Positions 19,194 through 27,236 of a stretch of 64,000 nt of DNA are shown here, in pieces; position 1 is the stretch's first letter, and every line of letters begins with the position of its first letter. Source of the DNA: Opitutia bacterium (GTDB taxonomy: Bacteria > Verrucomicrobiota > Verrucomicrobiia > Opitutales > Opitutaceae); assembly GCA_947453695.1 (NCBI GenBank), contig CANGHW010000003.1, forward strand, positions 1-64,000. Reading direction: 5' to 3'. The notes beneath the pieces are model-generated. The model made no database searches. It was given only the letters and a program-made list of their open reading frames with translations, and had not been told where the DNA came from. A program made the position numbers and the translations under genes.

Positions 19194-19246
19194 CTGGTTT
19201 GGGACCAGGAGGTCGTAGGTTCGAATCCTATCGCCCCGACCATTTT
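19194..19246 (+). repeat. attR, 53-bp attachment core
   Basis: An exact copy of 15179-15231 that contains only the 3' half of tRNA-Pro. It ends 3 nt before the stop codon of the response regulator gene at 19250, so the uninterrupted locus had tRNA-Pro converging on that gene. Confidence 0.97.
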
Positions 19247-19249
19247 GCC

Positions 19250-20620
19250 CTAGGAGGCGGCGGGAGGATCGACGGGAAGCCCCTGTTCGCGCATCCGCAA
19301 CAGCTTGTAGGTCAGGGCACGGCGGCTGATCGCCAGTTCCTTCGCGGTTTCAGTGCGATTATAGCCGTTTTTCTTCAGCGCCTTCAAAATGGCGTCGCGC
19401 TCGATCTCTTCGAGGCGGGATGCCTCGGCGGCATCACCGGCCGGAGCCTCGGCGGTGGCCGCCATGATGCGCGCGGGCAGGTGCTCGGGGAGCACGATTT
19501 CGCCGCGGGAAAGCAACGCGGCGCGCTCCATCGCATTCTTCAATTCGCGGACGTTGCCCGGCCAGCGGTAGCGCGTGAGACCGGTAACCACCGTCGCGGA
19601 GAAACGCGGTTTTTGCCGGGAAAATATACCGATGAAATGGGTCGCGAGCGGCAAAATGTCCTCAGGGCGCTCGCGCAGGGGCGGGATGTGAATTTCGATC
19701 ACATTGAGTCGATAAAACAGATCTTCGCGGAACTTGCCGGCGGCGATTTCGCCTTCGAGGTCGCGATTGGTGGCAGCGAGCACGCGGGTATCGGTGCGTA
19801 TATCGCGCGCGGACCCGATGCGACGAAAGGTGCCGTCGTGGATCACGCGCAGTAATTTCGCCTGCAGGGCCATGGGCAGTTCACCGATTTCGTCGAGCAA
19901 GAGCGTGCCGCCATGGGCCTCCTCGAAGCGGCCGATCCGCTGCTGGGTGGCCCCGGTAAACGAACCCTTCTCATGGCCGAACAGCTCGCTCTCCAGCAGG
20001 TTCTCGGGAATCGCGGCGCAGTTGATTTTAACGAGAGGACCGGCGGCGCGGGGACTCCACGCGTGGATGAGATCGGCCACGACTTCTTTACCGACTCCGC
20101 TCTCGCCCGTGAGCAGCACCCGGCTGTCGGATGGCGCGATCACGGCGGCGTCCCGGAACACCGCGGTCATGAGCGGACTGCTCGTAATGACATCGGGAGG
20201 AATCTGCGCCTCCGCGGCAGGAGCGGCGAGGGCCGATACCGGAGCACGCGTCGCTTTCCGGACGGTGACGATGAGTTCGTCGAGGTCGATGGGTTTGGCG
20301 AGGTAGTTGACGGCGCCGTCGCGCATCGCAGTGACGGCGCTGCGAATATCGGCGAATGCCGTCACCAACAGGACGGGGAGATCGGGGTGTTTTTGGCGCA
20401 CGCGGCGCAGAGTCTCCAAGCCCGACATGCCCGGCATGCGCACATCGGAGATCATCATGGCATATTTGCCCTCTTCGAGCAGCTGGAGGGCCGCTTCGCC
20501 GGTGGCGGCGCATTGAGTCGGATAGCCGTGCGACTGGAGAAACGTTTCGAGCAGGCTCCGCTGGGCGCGGTCGTCGTCGACGATCAAAATGCGGTGAAGA
20601 GAAGCGGTGGCGGGACTCAT
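19250..20620 (-). CDS. Sigma-54-dependent response regulator (NtrC family)
   Basis: A 456-residue regulator starting MSPATASLHRILIVDDDRAQ at 20620. The receiver domain has the phosphoacceptor Asp59 in ISDVRMPGMSG and the conserved Lys in YLAKPIDLDEL. The AAA+ domain has Walker A GESGVGKEVV, the sigma-54 contact loop as ELFGHEKGSFTGA (Ser replaces the usual Ala of GAFTGA, a known natural variant) and Walker B GGTLLLDEIGELP. The C-terminal Fis-type HTH is YNRTETAKELAISRRALTYK. Its ATG overlaps the stop of the histidine kinase gene (ATGA), so the two are translationally coupled. It ends 3 nt from attR with no terminator visible, so read-through into rep is possible. Confidence 0.95.
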   Translation of the reverse strand: MSPATASLHRILIVDDDRAQRSLLETFLQSHGYPTQCAATGEAALQLLEEGKYAMMISDVRMPGMSGLETLRRVRQKHPDLPVLLVTAFADIRSAVTAMRDGAVNYLAKPIDLDELIVTVRKATRAPVSALAAPAAEAQIPPDVITSSPLMTAVFRDAAVIAPSDSRVLLTGESGVGKEVVADLIHAWSPRAAGPLVKINCAAIPENLLESELFGHEKGSFTGATQQRIGRFEEAHGGTLLLDEIGELPMALQAKLLRVIHDGTFRRIGSARDIRTDTRVLAATNRDLEGEIAAGKFREDLFYRLNVIEIHIPPLRERPEDILPLATHFIGIFSRQKPRFSATVVTGLTRYRWPGNVRELKNAMERAALLSRGEIVLPEHLPARIMAATAEAPAGDAAEASRLEEIERDAILKALKKNGYNRTETAKELAISRRALTYKLLRMREQGLPVDPPAAS

Positions 20621-22161
20621 GCCGGTGACGAAGCGATCGTGAGATGGCTGAAACGAAACAGGGCGCCGCGCGGCACGTTGGCCAGGCACGCCACTTCCCA
20701 CTGGTGGGCCGCGGCGATTTGGGCGACGATGGCCAGGCCGAGGCCGACGCCCTTCGGGCGCATGGTGACGTAGGGCTTGAAGATGTTGGCGCGGTCGGCT
20801 TCCGGCACACCGGGGCCGTCGTCGGCGATTTCCAGCGTGGCTTCGCCGTCGCCAGCCGGCACGAGTCGCACCACGATCTGGCCACCGGGCGCGACGGCTT
20901 GCGTGGCGTTGAGCAGGACATTGAACAACGCCTGCCGCAGGAGCTGCTCGTCGGCCGCGATGCTCAACGTCGATTCCGGCGTGCGGAGTTCGAGGCGCTT
21001 TTCCTCGAGATCGGGCACGAGCGTGCGGGCGACATCGGCCACGAGGCGCGCGAACTGCACGGGCGCGAGGTGCGGTTCGCGCGGTTTCGAGTAGTTGATG
21101 AATTCGTTGAGCTGCACCGTGACGCGGTCGGCTTCCTCAATGATCGTCGCGGCGTGCTCGCGCAACTTCGGCACCTCCTTCGCCTGCATCGAAATCATCT
21201 GCGCGAGACCACGGATGAGGTTGAGGGGATTGCGCGTCTCGTGCGCGAGGCCGGCGGCGGTGAGGTTGAGTTCCTTGAGGTGGGCGTTCATCTCACCGGC
21301 TTTGACGAGGCGGATCTGGAGCTCGGTGTTCTTCCCAACGTTGCGCCAGGCGAGCACGGACACGATGGCGCCGCCCATCGCGAGCAGGCTCACGAGGGAG
21401 CGCAGCAGCAGGTCCGCGCTGACTTTTCTCCGCATGTCGGCCGTCGACAGCGAGAGCACGAGACTGTGCACCCCCTGCTTTTGGATGAGTGCTTCGTAGT
21501 CTTCCTTGGGCATGCCGGAGGGACGGCCAAAAACCGAGCGACCGACCCCGGCGGTCTGCGTTTCAGGCGCGGGCACCGCGACCGGAGGATTGGCGGGGCC
21601 GGCCGGCGCCAGCGGATCAACCGCCGGAGCCGTGGTCGCATCCGCGGCCCGCCGCGCCGCCGTGGGACGAAAACTCCCGAGGGCCCGCGCCTGCCGGTCG
21701 TCATCCGCCACCACGATCCTCGGACGCGGCCGCGAGCCTTCTTCGCCCGCGCCCGCGCTCAGGTCCATCAGGTTCATGATGGTGACCGACCGATCGCGCC
21801 AATACGGGCCGCCGGCGGCGAGCATGTCGGGCGTGAGGTCCACCCGCGCACCGGCGCTCGCGATCGTCGTGCCCGAAGCGCCCAGAACGGAAATGGATTC
21901 GAGTTCCTCGGGTCGCACCAAGTCCTGCAGCGCCGACTCCAGACGCTCCTTGGAAATGACGATGCTCCCGTAGATGCGTCGCTGGGCGCGCAGCAGGACG
22001 CCCAACGTCGAGGTGATGTCGCGCCCGCGATTGATCAATGCCGCCTCGGCATTGCGCTTAAAACGGAAGTGCTCCTCCACCTGCCAGCCGCACACGGCCA
22101 GCCCGCATCCAATCAGGGAGCAATAGATAACCAGACGACGTTTGGCGGCGGGCGAGCCCAT
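20617..22161 (-). CDS. Membrane sensor histidine kinase
   Basis: A 514-residue kinase starting MGSPAAKRRLVIYCSLIGCG at 22161. An N-terminal membrane span is followed by a ~230-residue extracytoplasmic region with an Ala/Pro-rich insert. A second span (SLLAMGGAIVSVLAW) precedes the kinase core. The H-box is LAHETRNPLNLIRGLAQMI with the phosphorylated His near residue 305. The N box and G boxes (LNATQAV, ADDGPGVPEADR, GVGLGLAIVAQI) complete the ATPase domain. It forms a pair with the overlapping NtrC-type regulator, and lies 53 nt after the secretin gene of the type II secretion operon. Control of that operon is plausible but not shown. Confidence 0.93.
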   Translation of the reverse strand: MGSPAAKRRLVIYCSLIGCGLAVCGWQVEEHFRFKRNAEAALINRGRDITSTLGVLLRAQRRIYGSIVISKERLESALQDLVRPEELESISVLGASGTTIASAGARVDLTPDMLAAGGPYWRDRSVTIMNLMDLSAGAGEEGSRPRPRIVVADDDRQARALGSFRPTAARRAADATTAPAVDPLAPAGPANPPVAVPAPETQTAGVGRSVFGRPSGMPKEDYEALIQKQGVHSLVLSLSTADMRRKVSADLLLRSLVSLLAMGGAIVSVLAWRNVGKNTELQIRLVKAGEMNAHLKELNLTAAGLAHETRNPLNLIRGLAQMISMQAKEVPKLREHAATIIEEADRVTVQLNEFINYSKPREPHLAPVQFARLVADVARTLVPDLEEKRLELRTPESTLSIAADEQLLRQALFNVLLNATQAVAPGGQIVVRLVPAGDGEATLEIADDGPGVPEADRANIFKPYVTMRPKGVGLGLAIVAQIAAAHQWEVACLANVPRGALFRFSHLTIASSPA

Positions 22162-22214
22162 GGAATAACTCCACAGAAATCGCCCCAACCGCCCACCGTT
22201 CCAAGCTTCAATTC

Positions 22215-23357
22215 TCAGGGTTTGGCCCGCGCACCGGCCGCGGCCGGGATGAACTTGCTCACATCGGCTTTTTCAAAGGCCTGCGGAGCCATGTTGAGGT
22301 TGGCCTTTTCTGAATCGGTGAGGCTGGCGAGTTCATCCGGCGTGGCGACCACGTGGGGCGTGAGGAAGATGAGCAATTCCGACTTCACGTTTTCGCTCTT
22401 CTTGCGCTTGAAGGCGTAGCCCAAGATCGGGATGTCGCCGAGCAACGGAACCTTGGTCTCGGTGTCATTCTTCTGCGACGAGATGAGTCCGCCGATCACG
22501 ATCGTGCGGTCGCTTGGCGTGACGACGACGGTGTCGGCGTTGCGTTTGTCGATCACGGTCTGGCCCGCCACCGTCTGGGCGCTGATCGAGGATATCTCCG
22601 GCGAGACGATCATTTCGACGAGTCCCTGCGCCGTGATGAACGGCGTGACCTTCAGAATAATGCCCACGTCCTGATACGTGTAGGTGTTCGTGATGGCGCC
22701 GGTCGTCTGCGCGACCTGCGTGCCGCTCACGATCGGCACCTGCTGGCCGACGAGGATCGTCGCCTGCTGGTTGCTGCGCGTGAGGATCGAGGGACGGGAG
22801 AGAATCTCCGTCTTGGTGACGCCCGCCATCGCGTGAACGGTGGCGGTGATGTCGCGACCGACTAATTGGTAAAACGCACCGTAGACCGTGGGATTCGCGA
22901 GATCGCTCGCGATGCCCATCTTGGTCGTGGCGGTGCCCTCGGGGTTGGTCTTGATCGCGATCGGGCCCTTGTATTTGGCCTCGGCGCCGAGATCGAAGGT
23001 GTTGTCGTGCGTGACCTGCATGAACACGACGTTGATCAGCACCTGGGGCTTCGGCTTATCGAGGCTGGCGACGATAGCCTTGATGTTTTCGTTGGTCGCT
23101 TCGTCGGTCACGACGATGAGCCGGCGCGTATCGACGTCGCTCGAGATCATCGCGTCACCGACCATGGTGGTGTTCTGGTAGGAACGGTTGGCGCCGGCTG
23201 AAGAGCCGCCACCTCCACCGCCGCCGCCTGCCGTGCCGCCGCCCACGCCACCGCGGCCGCCTTGATTTTGCTGCGCCAGCATGTGCGCGGCGCCAAAGGC
23301 GACGAGCGCGGCGGCCGCCAGCACGCGCCGGCGGGATCGAATGGTTCGGAAACTCAT
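22215..23357 (-). CDS. gspD: Type II secretion secretin, C-terminal protein of a split GspD
   Basis: A 380-residue outer membrane protein with its own signal (SRRRVLAAAALVAFGAAHML) and a Gly-rich linker. One N-type domain (SSDVDTRRLIVVTDEATNEN, SLDKPKPQVLINVVFMQV) is followed by the complete secretin barrel. That barrel includes SRPSILTRSNQQATILVGQQ, TPFITAQGLVEMIVSPEISS and the closing VPLLGDIPILGYAFKRKK then SELLIFLTPHVV. Canonical GspD is ~650-700 residues with four N domains; here the missing N domains are encoded in the preceding gene. The two proteins would need to assemble into one channel. Confidence 0.88.
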   Translation of the reverse strand: MSFRTIRSRRRVLAAAALVAFGAAHMLAQQNQGGRGGVGGGTAGGGGGGGGSSAGANRSYQNTTMVGDAMISSDVDTRRLIVVTDEATNENIKAIVASLDKPKPQVLINVVFMQVTHDNTFDLGAEAKYKGPIAIKTNPEGTATTKMGIASDLANPTVYGAFYQLVGRDITATVHAMAGVTKTEILSRPSILTRSNQQATILVGQQVPIVSGTQVAQTTGAITNTYTYQDVGIILKVTPFITAQGLVEMIVSPEISSISAQTVAGQTVIDKRNADTVVVTPSDRTIVIGGLISSQKNDTETKVPLLGDIPILGYAFKRKKSENVKSELLIFLTPHVVATPDELASLTDSEKANLNMAPQAFEKADVSKFIPAAAGARAKP

Positions 23358-23399
23358 AGTAAGGGGGAAAAACTAAATTAAGATTGAAGCCGGAGCGGC

Positions 23400-24623
23400 T
23401 TAGTTGGTGCGGCCGCTGGTGACGCCACCGCTGCCGAGCTGGAGATTTTGCACCGTGTTCTGCTGCGCGTTGGTCGTGGCGCGGGTGGTGAGCGCGTCAG
23501 GCTGATTGTTGGTCGTGGTGCGACCCGTGGTGCTTTGGAAGAGATTCTTCAGGATGGTCTCCACCTGCTTCACGTTGGCGTTCTCCATCGTGTAGACGAA
23601 GACCTTCTGCTTGCGGGCGGAGCTGGAATCGAGCTGCGCGACCATGTCGGTGATGTCGGGCATCTGATCCTTGGCCGCCGTTACGATCACCGAATAGGTG
23701 CGCGGATCCGCCACGGCCACGACGGGCACGGTGCGGACCGAAGTGTTGGCGCCGCGACCACCGGTGCCACCGCCGCCGCGATTGCCACCACCGCCGAAGG
23801 CGCTCGCGAGCGCAGCGAGGCCGCCGCCCGGGGCGCCGCCGAAGGCAGCGCGGCCGCCGGCAAACGGATTGGTCTGACCACCGCGGCCATTTTGTCCGTT
23901 GGCCGCCGGTGCTGCGTAGAGGCTCGTGAGCAACGAAGCCATTTCATACGGATCGGCGTTCGTGAGCTTGAAGATCTTCATCGTCGACACGGTGTCGATC
24001 GAGGTATCAAGCGCGTTCACGAGCGAGACCACCTGCTTGAGGTTGATGTTGGTGTCGGTGACGACGAGGGAGTTGCTGTCCGTGTTGGCGGTCAGCGTCG
24101 AGGTGCCGGGCAACAAGGTGCCGAGGTCACGGGCCGCCGTGGTGGCGTCGAGGTGGCGGAGCGGGATGATCTGGATGAACATCTCGGCCGTGTTCGGGAT
24201 CGTCTCGGGATCGTTGCCCGTGCGAATCGGCAGATTCTTCTTCTTCGCATCGTCCTTGGAGGAAACTGTGATCGTGCGGCCCTGCACGACGCTCATGTAG
24301 CCGTTCTTGTTGAGCGCGCCGTTGACGAGCTGCAGCGCCTCCTCACGGGTGATCGGCTGCGAGCTGAAGGCATCCACGGTGCCGCGCACGGGAGTCTCCA
24401 ACACGATGATGTAGCCGGCGGCTTCACTCATGTAGTTGAGGACCGACTCGAGGGGCGCCGAGCGGAAGTTAAAGCGCAGGGTGCCGGCCGCGCGGGCGGC
24501 GGGGGCCGTCGCGGCGGGCTGCGCCGCAGGCGTGGCCGCGGGAGCGGGGTCTTGGGCCCACGCCGTCGTGGTGAGTGCGGCGATTCCGAGCCACACGGTC
24601 GGGGTGAAGTGCGTGGTTTTCAT
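23400..24623 (-). CDS. Secretin N-domain protein (N-terminal half of a split GspD)
   Basis: A 407-residue exported protein with signal MKTTHFTPTVWLGIAALTTT. After an Ala/Pro linker it has an N0-like domain (FNFRSAPLESVLNYMSEAAG) and at least two secretin N (NolW) repeats (IIPLRHLDATTAARDLGTLL; IFKLTNADPYEMASLLTSLY), a long Gly/Asn-rich loop and a further N-like region (VFVYTMENANVKQVETILKN). No barrel domain follows. The C-terminal GspD protein starts 42 nt downstream with its own signal peptide. Its ATG overlaps the stop of the preceding gene (ATGA). Confidence 0.85.
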   Translation of the reverse strand: MKTTHFTPTVWLGIAALTTTAWAQDPAPAATPAAQPAATAPAARAAGTLRFNFRSAPLESVLNYMSEAAGYIIVLETPVRGTVDAFSSQPITREEALQLVNGALNKNGYMSVVQGRTITVSSKDDAKKKNLPIRTGNDPETIPNTAEMFIQIIPLRHLDATTAARDLGTLLPGTSTLTANTDSNSLVVTDTNINLKQVVSLVNALDTSIDTVSTMKIFKLTNADPYEMASLLTSLYAAPAANGQNGRGGQTNPFAGGRAAFGGAPGGGLAALASAFGGGGNRGGGGTGGRGANTSVRTVPVVAVADPRTYSVIVTAAKDQMPDITDMVAQLDSSSARKQKVFVYTMENANVKQVETILKNLFQSTTGRTTTNNQPDALTTRATTNAQQNTVQNLQLGSGGVTSGRTN

Positions 24624-25288
24624 TGTTTCAAACTTTTGTTCCGGGCTTCCATCATTTTGCGGAGGATATCCGACGCGCCGGCGGGGATTGCCACGGGCGC
24701 CATCGGGTCAACTTTTCCAGCGGCCTCGCTGGCGGCTTGGGCGGCTTCGCGCGCGACGACGTCGGCGCCGACTAGGTTCCAATCGCCACCATCCGGACGG
24801 CGGAGCTGCTGCCCCACGCGCATCGAGATGGTTTTACCGTCGCGCTCAAGGTCGACGGCGTCGGGCGTGATCTGGACCACCTTAAACTTGTCGACGGCGG
24901 CGCCGACGGCGAGCGCCCGGCGGTAGGCACGATCGGAGCCTTCGAAGAAGGCCCGCAGGCCCTTGTCGGAATCCATCGTGCCGACGAGGGCAATCATGTC
25001 GCTGCGGGGGGCGCGGTCCTCACTGCTGCGGTCGCGGCGACCGGTGCGGTTGGGATCGAAGATATTGCGATCGCTGACCACGCGGAACGAGTCAAACGAC
25101 GCCGTGGCCGCGAGCGCGGACTCCTTGCGCGGGGCGGCGCCCAGCGCCGCGGCGACCGCGGGCTTGGCCGGGACCGTCGCCGGTTTGACCGCCGCCGCCG
25201 GCGCCGCCGGGGCGACTGTGGCGTCCGCCGCCCATCCGCGACCCAGCGCGAGTGCGAGCACTCCGATAAAAATTAGACGCGAGTTCAT
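24620..25288 (-). CDS. Type II secretion periplasmic protein, GspC/PulC-like
   Basis: A 222-residue exported protein with signal MNSRLIFIGVLALALGRGWA and an Ala/Pro-rich linker. The conserved part has FRVVSDRNIFDPNRTGRRDR and IALVGTMDSDKGLRAFFEGS, resembling the homology region of GspC/PilP proteins that contact the secretin N domains. It ends with a probable helix (SDILRKMMEARNKSLK) and lacks a PDZ domain. Its position directly before the secretin genes supports this role. Overlapping ATGA junctions link it to the GspM-like and secretin genes. Confidence 0.65.
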   Translation of the reverse strand: MNSRLIFIGVLALALGRGWAADATVAPAAPAAAVKPATVPAKPAVAAALGAAPRKESALAATASFDSFRVVSDRNIFDPNRTGRRDRSSEDRAPRSDMIALVGTMDSDKGLRAFFEGSDRAYRRALAVGAAVDKFKVVQITPDAVDLERDGKTISMRVGQQLRRPDGGDWNLVGADVVAREAAQAASEAAGKVDPMAPVAIPAGASDILRKMMEARNKSLKQ

Positions 25289-25836
25289 TGTTGTTTCCGC
25301 TCGAGGGGAGAAAGACGCAGACCGCTGACAATCAGACCGAGGGTGAGTTTGCGGCCACCGTCATCGCGGGCGGTGAGTTCGACGGCATCGACGCGCAAGG
25401 CGAGCGGGGAGCGCTCCAGCTCATAGATAAACCGGCTGAGCGTCGGGATCGTGCCGGTGGCATCGACGCGACACTCGAGCAGGGAATAGCGCTCGTTGCT
25501 GCCGCGTTTCCACTGGGGCCGGATCGAGCTCAACTCGATGTTGTTGGCACGGCCCCATTGGTCGAAGGCGGAGATCACGTCCTGTTCGGCCTGGGCGGGA
25601 TCTTTCGGCAGGGCGTTGGCCTGCATCTCGGCCCACGTGCGGTCGAGCTGGGCACTACGAGCGATCAGGCCGCGGCCGTCGCCGACGGATTTCCGCAGTT
25701 TGACGATCTCGGCGGAGTGCGCGCGCCACACATCGGTGAGCGGCTCAAACACGACGAGGTTCAAGATGTAGAGGGCCACCATGGCGCCGGTGCCGATGAC
25801 GAGCCAACGTTGGCGTGCGGGAAGGTCGAGTTTCAT
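25285..25836 (-). CDS. Type II secretion inner membrane protein, GspM/PilO-like
   Basis: A 183-residue bitopic membrane protein starting MKLDLPARQRWLVIGTGAMV at 25836, an ATG that overlaps the stop of the GspL gene (ATGA). One span (residues ~11-30) is followed by a coiled coil (VWRAHSAEIVKLRKSVGDGR) and a ferredoxin-like periplasmic domain (YSLLECRVDATGTIPTLSRF, LALRVDAVELTARDDGGRKL). This is the GspM/PilO layout. It would pair with GspL to anchor the GspE ATPase. Confidence 0.75.
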   Translation of the reverse strand: MKLDLPARQRWLVIGTGAMVALYILNLVVFEPLTDVWRAHSAEIVKLRKSVGDGRGLIARSAQLDRTWAEMQANALPKDPAQAEQDVISAFDQWGRANNIELSSIRPQWKRGSNERYSLLECRVDATGTIPTLSRFIYELERSPLALRVDAVELTARDDGGRKLTLGLIVSGLRLSPLERKQQ

Positions 25837-27236
25837 GAGCCAGAGTTCCAGCGGAACGTGAGGGTGAACTGCATCGGGGTTTTGCCGCGGATCTGCTCGA
25901 TCTTGAGCCCTTGGACTTCCTTGGCCTTGCGCAACTCGCCCTGCACGCGCAGGAGCGAGGCATTGTCGCGGGCGGTGCCGCTGATCGTGACGATGGTGTT
26001 GCCATGCATCTCGAAGCTTTTCGCCGACACGCTGCCATTGTCGGGGAAGCACTCGGTGACGCGCTTCAAAATCGTGAGGCTGCGGTAGGAGGTGTCATAC
26101 CACGGCCGAAATTCGCGGATGCGAGTCTGGACCGTATCCAGCGCCTTCACCTGCGTCTCCATGCCGCTCCACTCCGAGGTCAGCGACCAGCGGCGAAACT
26201 CCAGGTAGCCGAAAGCTCCGAGCGCGAGGACGGCGGCCCCGGCGACAGCGAAACCCGCCGTGGCGAGGCGCTTCGAATTGTAGCGCGCCATGAGCAGCGC
26301 CCAACGGCCTGGCCGCGGGGGCAAGAACTCCAGGTCGGGCGCGCCGCCCTCAAGCCAGTGCGCCGCGAGACGCTCGGTCATGACCGCCCCGAGATTCTTC
26401 TCCGGCAGATCGCCGCGAGAGATCGTGAGGCCGGCGGCCTTGGCCCAATCGCCGAGGCTCTCGGCCAATTGGCGGACAAGCGGGGCCTCTCCGGTGAGAA
26501 ACAATTCGCGCAGCTCGGACCGCAGATCGGCCGGCACTTGCTCGAAGGTGATGCGTAACTCACGCGCCACGGCCGCGCCGTTGACGATCTTCTCGCCGGC
26601 TTCGGACGTGATATTCGCTTCGCAGGTGCGGAAGGCCGCGATGCCGCCGCCGGCGGCGACGAGCAGCGTCACCCCGGCCTGATCCGCTGCGACCACGATC
26701 CGGCCCTTGCCGGCCGCCACGATCGTCTCGGGCAGCACGGCGAGTCCCAAGGAATAGCTGACGGACTTCAAACCCGCCGCCTTCAACACCGCGCCCAGTT
26801 GCTCGAGTTGTTCATGACGCACCGCGAGCTGCGTCACATAGGTGCCGGTGGCAGACTTTTGAAACGAGCGGGCGATCTGGAGCTGCGCCGGATCGACCGG
26901 GAAACCCTTCTCTGCCTCGATCTGCAAAAAGCTGTTCGCGTCTTCGGGCGACATGTCCGGCACGGCGGTGTGTTGGCTCATCACCCAGCGCGCGGGGAGA
27001 CCCACGACACAGTGGCGCTCGCGCAGACCGGCGGCGTCGAGGTGATTCTTGATCTCGCGGCCCACGAGCTCGGCCTCGGGATGCAGGAGGTCGAGCGTGA
27101 GGGGGGCGCTCGCCGCCTTGACGACTTCGAGGCCGCCTTTGGTGCGCGTCACGTGGCAGGCCCGCAATTGGCCGTCGGTCAGGGTGAGACCGAGGACGGA
27201 CTGGGCGCGTTTGTTATTCTTCCGTTTCATGCTCAT
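25833..27236 (-). CDS. gspL: Type II secretion GspL-like protein (PilM plus PilN architecture)
   Basis: A 467-residue protein beginning MSMKRKNNKRAQSVLGLTLT at 27236, where its ATG overlaps the GspK stop (ATGA). The N-terminal ~330 residues are an actin-like PilM domain (LGLTLTDGQLRACHVTRTKG; RHCVVGLPARWVMSQHTAVP; GRIVVAADQAGVTLLVAAGG). A membrane span follows (ATAGFAVAGAAVLALGAFGY), then a periplasmic PilN-like domain (SVSAKSFEMHGNTIVTISGT). The combination defines GspL, which recruits GspE to the inner membrane. Confidence 0.85.
   Translation of the reverse strand: MSMKRKNNKRAQSVLGLTLTDGQLRACHVTRTKGGLEVVKAASAPLTLDLLHPEAELVGREIKNHLDAAGLRERHCVVGLPARWVMSQHTAVPDMSPEDANSFLQIEAEKGFPVDPAQLQIARSFQKSATGTYVTQLAVRHEQLEQLGAVLKAAGLKSVSYSLGLAVLPETIVAAGKGRIVVAADQAGVTLLVAAGGGIAAFRTCEANITSEAGEKIVNGAAVARELRITFEQVPADLRSELRELFLTGEAPLVRQLAESLGDWAKAAGLTISRGDLPEKNLGAVMTERLAAHWLEGGAPDLEFLPPRPGRWALLMARYNSKRLATAGFAVAGAAVLALGAFGYLEFRRWSLTSEWSGMETQVKALDTVQTRIREFRPWYDTSYRSLTILKRVTECFPDNGSVSAKSFEMHGNTIVTISGTARDNASLLRVQGELRKAKEVQGLKIEQIRGKTPMQFTLTFRWNSGS

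Larger units (their letters stand above)
15179..19246. mobile_element. 4.0-kb integrative element in tRNA-Pro with integrase and HUH replication initiator
   Basis: The element lies between perfect 53-bp direct repeats: attL within the tRNA 3' half and attR at 19194-19246. The repeat unit plus contents is 4015 bp. It carries a tyrosine integrase, a ribbon-helix-helix-like protein, a small membrane-anchored protein and a rolling-circle Rep. There are no capsid, packaging or recognisable mobilisation genes. Three genes (int, rep and the membrane-anchored protein) point left; in the excised circle they would read int-attP-rep-membrane protein as one transcription unit, with the RHH gene divergent from int. 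This resembles a small integrated plasmid or a replicating satellite. Boundaries are seen in sequence; mobility is inferred. Confidence 0.9.

Noticed and set aside
19194-19246. Second tRNA gene at the right end of the element
   Set aside because: Only the 3' half from the anticodon stem is present; it lacks the 5' acceptor strand and D arm, so it is attR.
22215-24623. Frameshift explanation for the two secretin genes
   Set aside because: Each part has its own start and signal peptide and they are separated by an intergenic gap, so a sequencing or mutational frameshift is unlikely.
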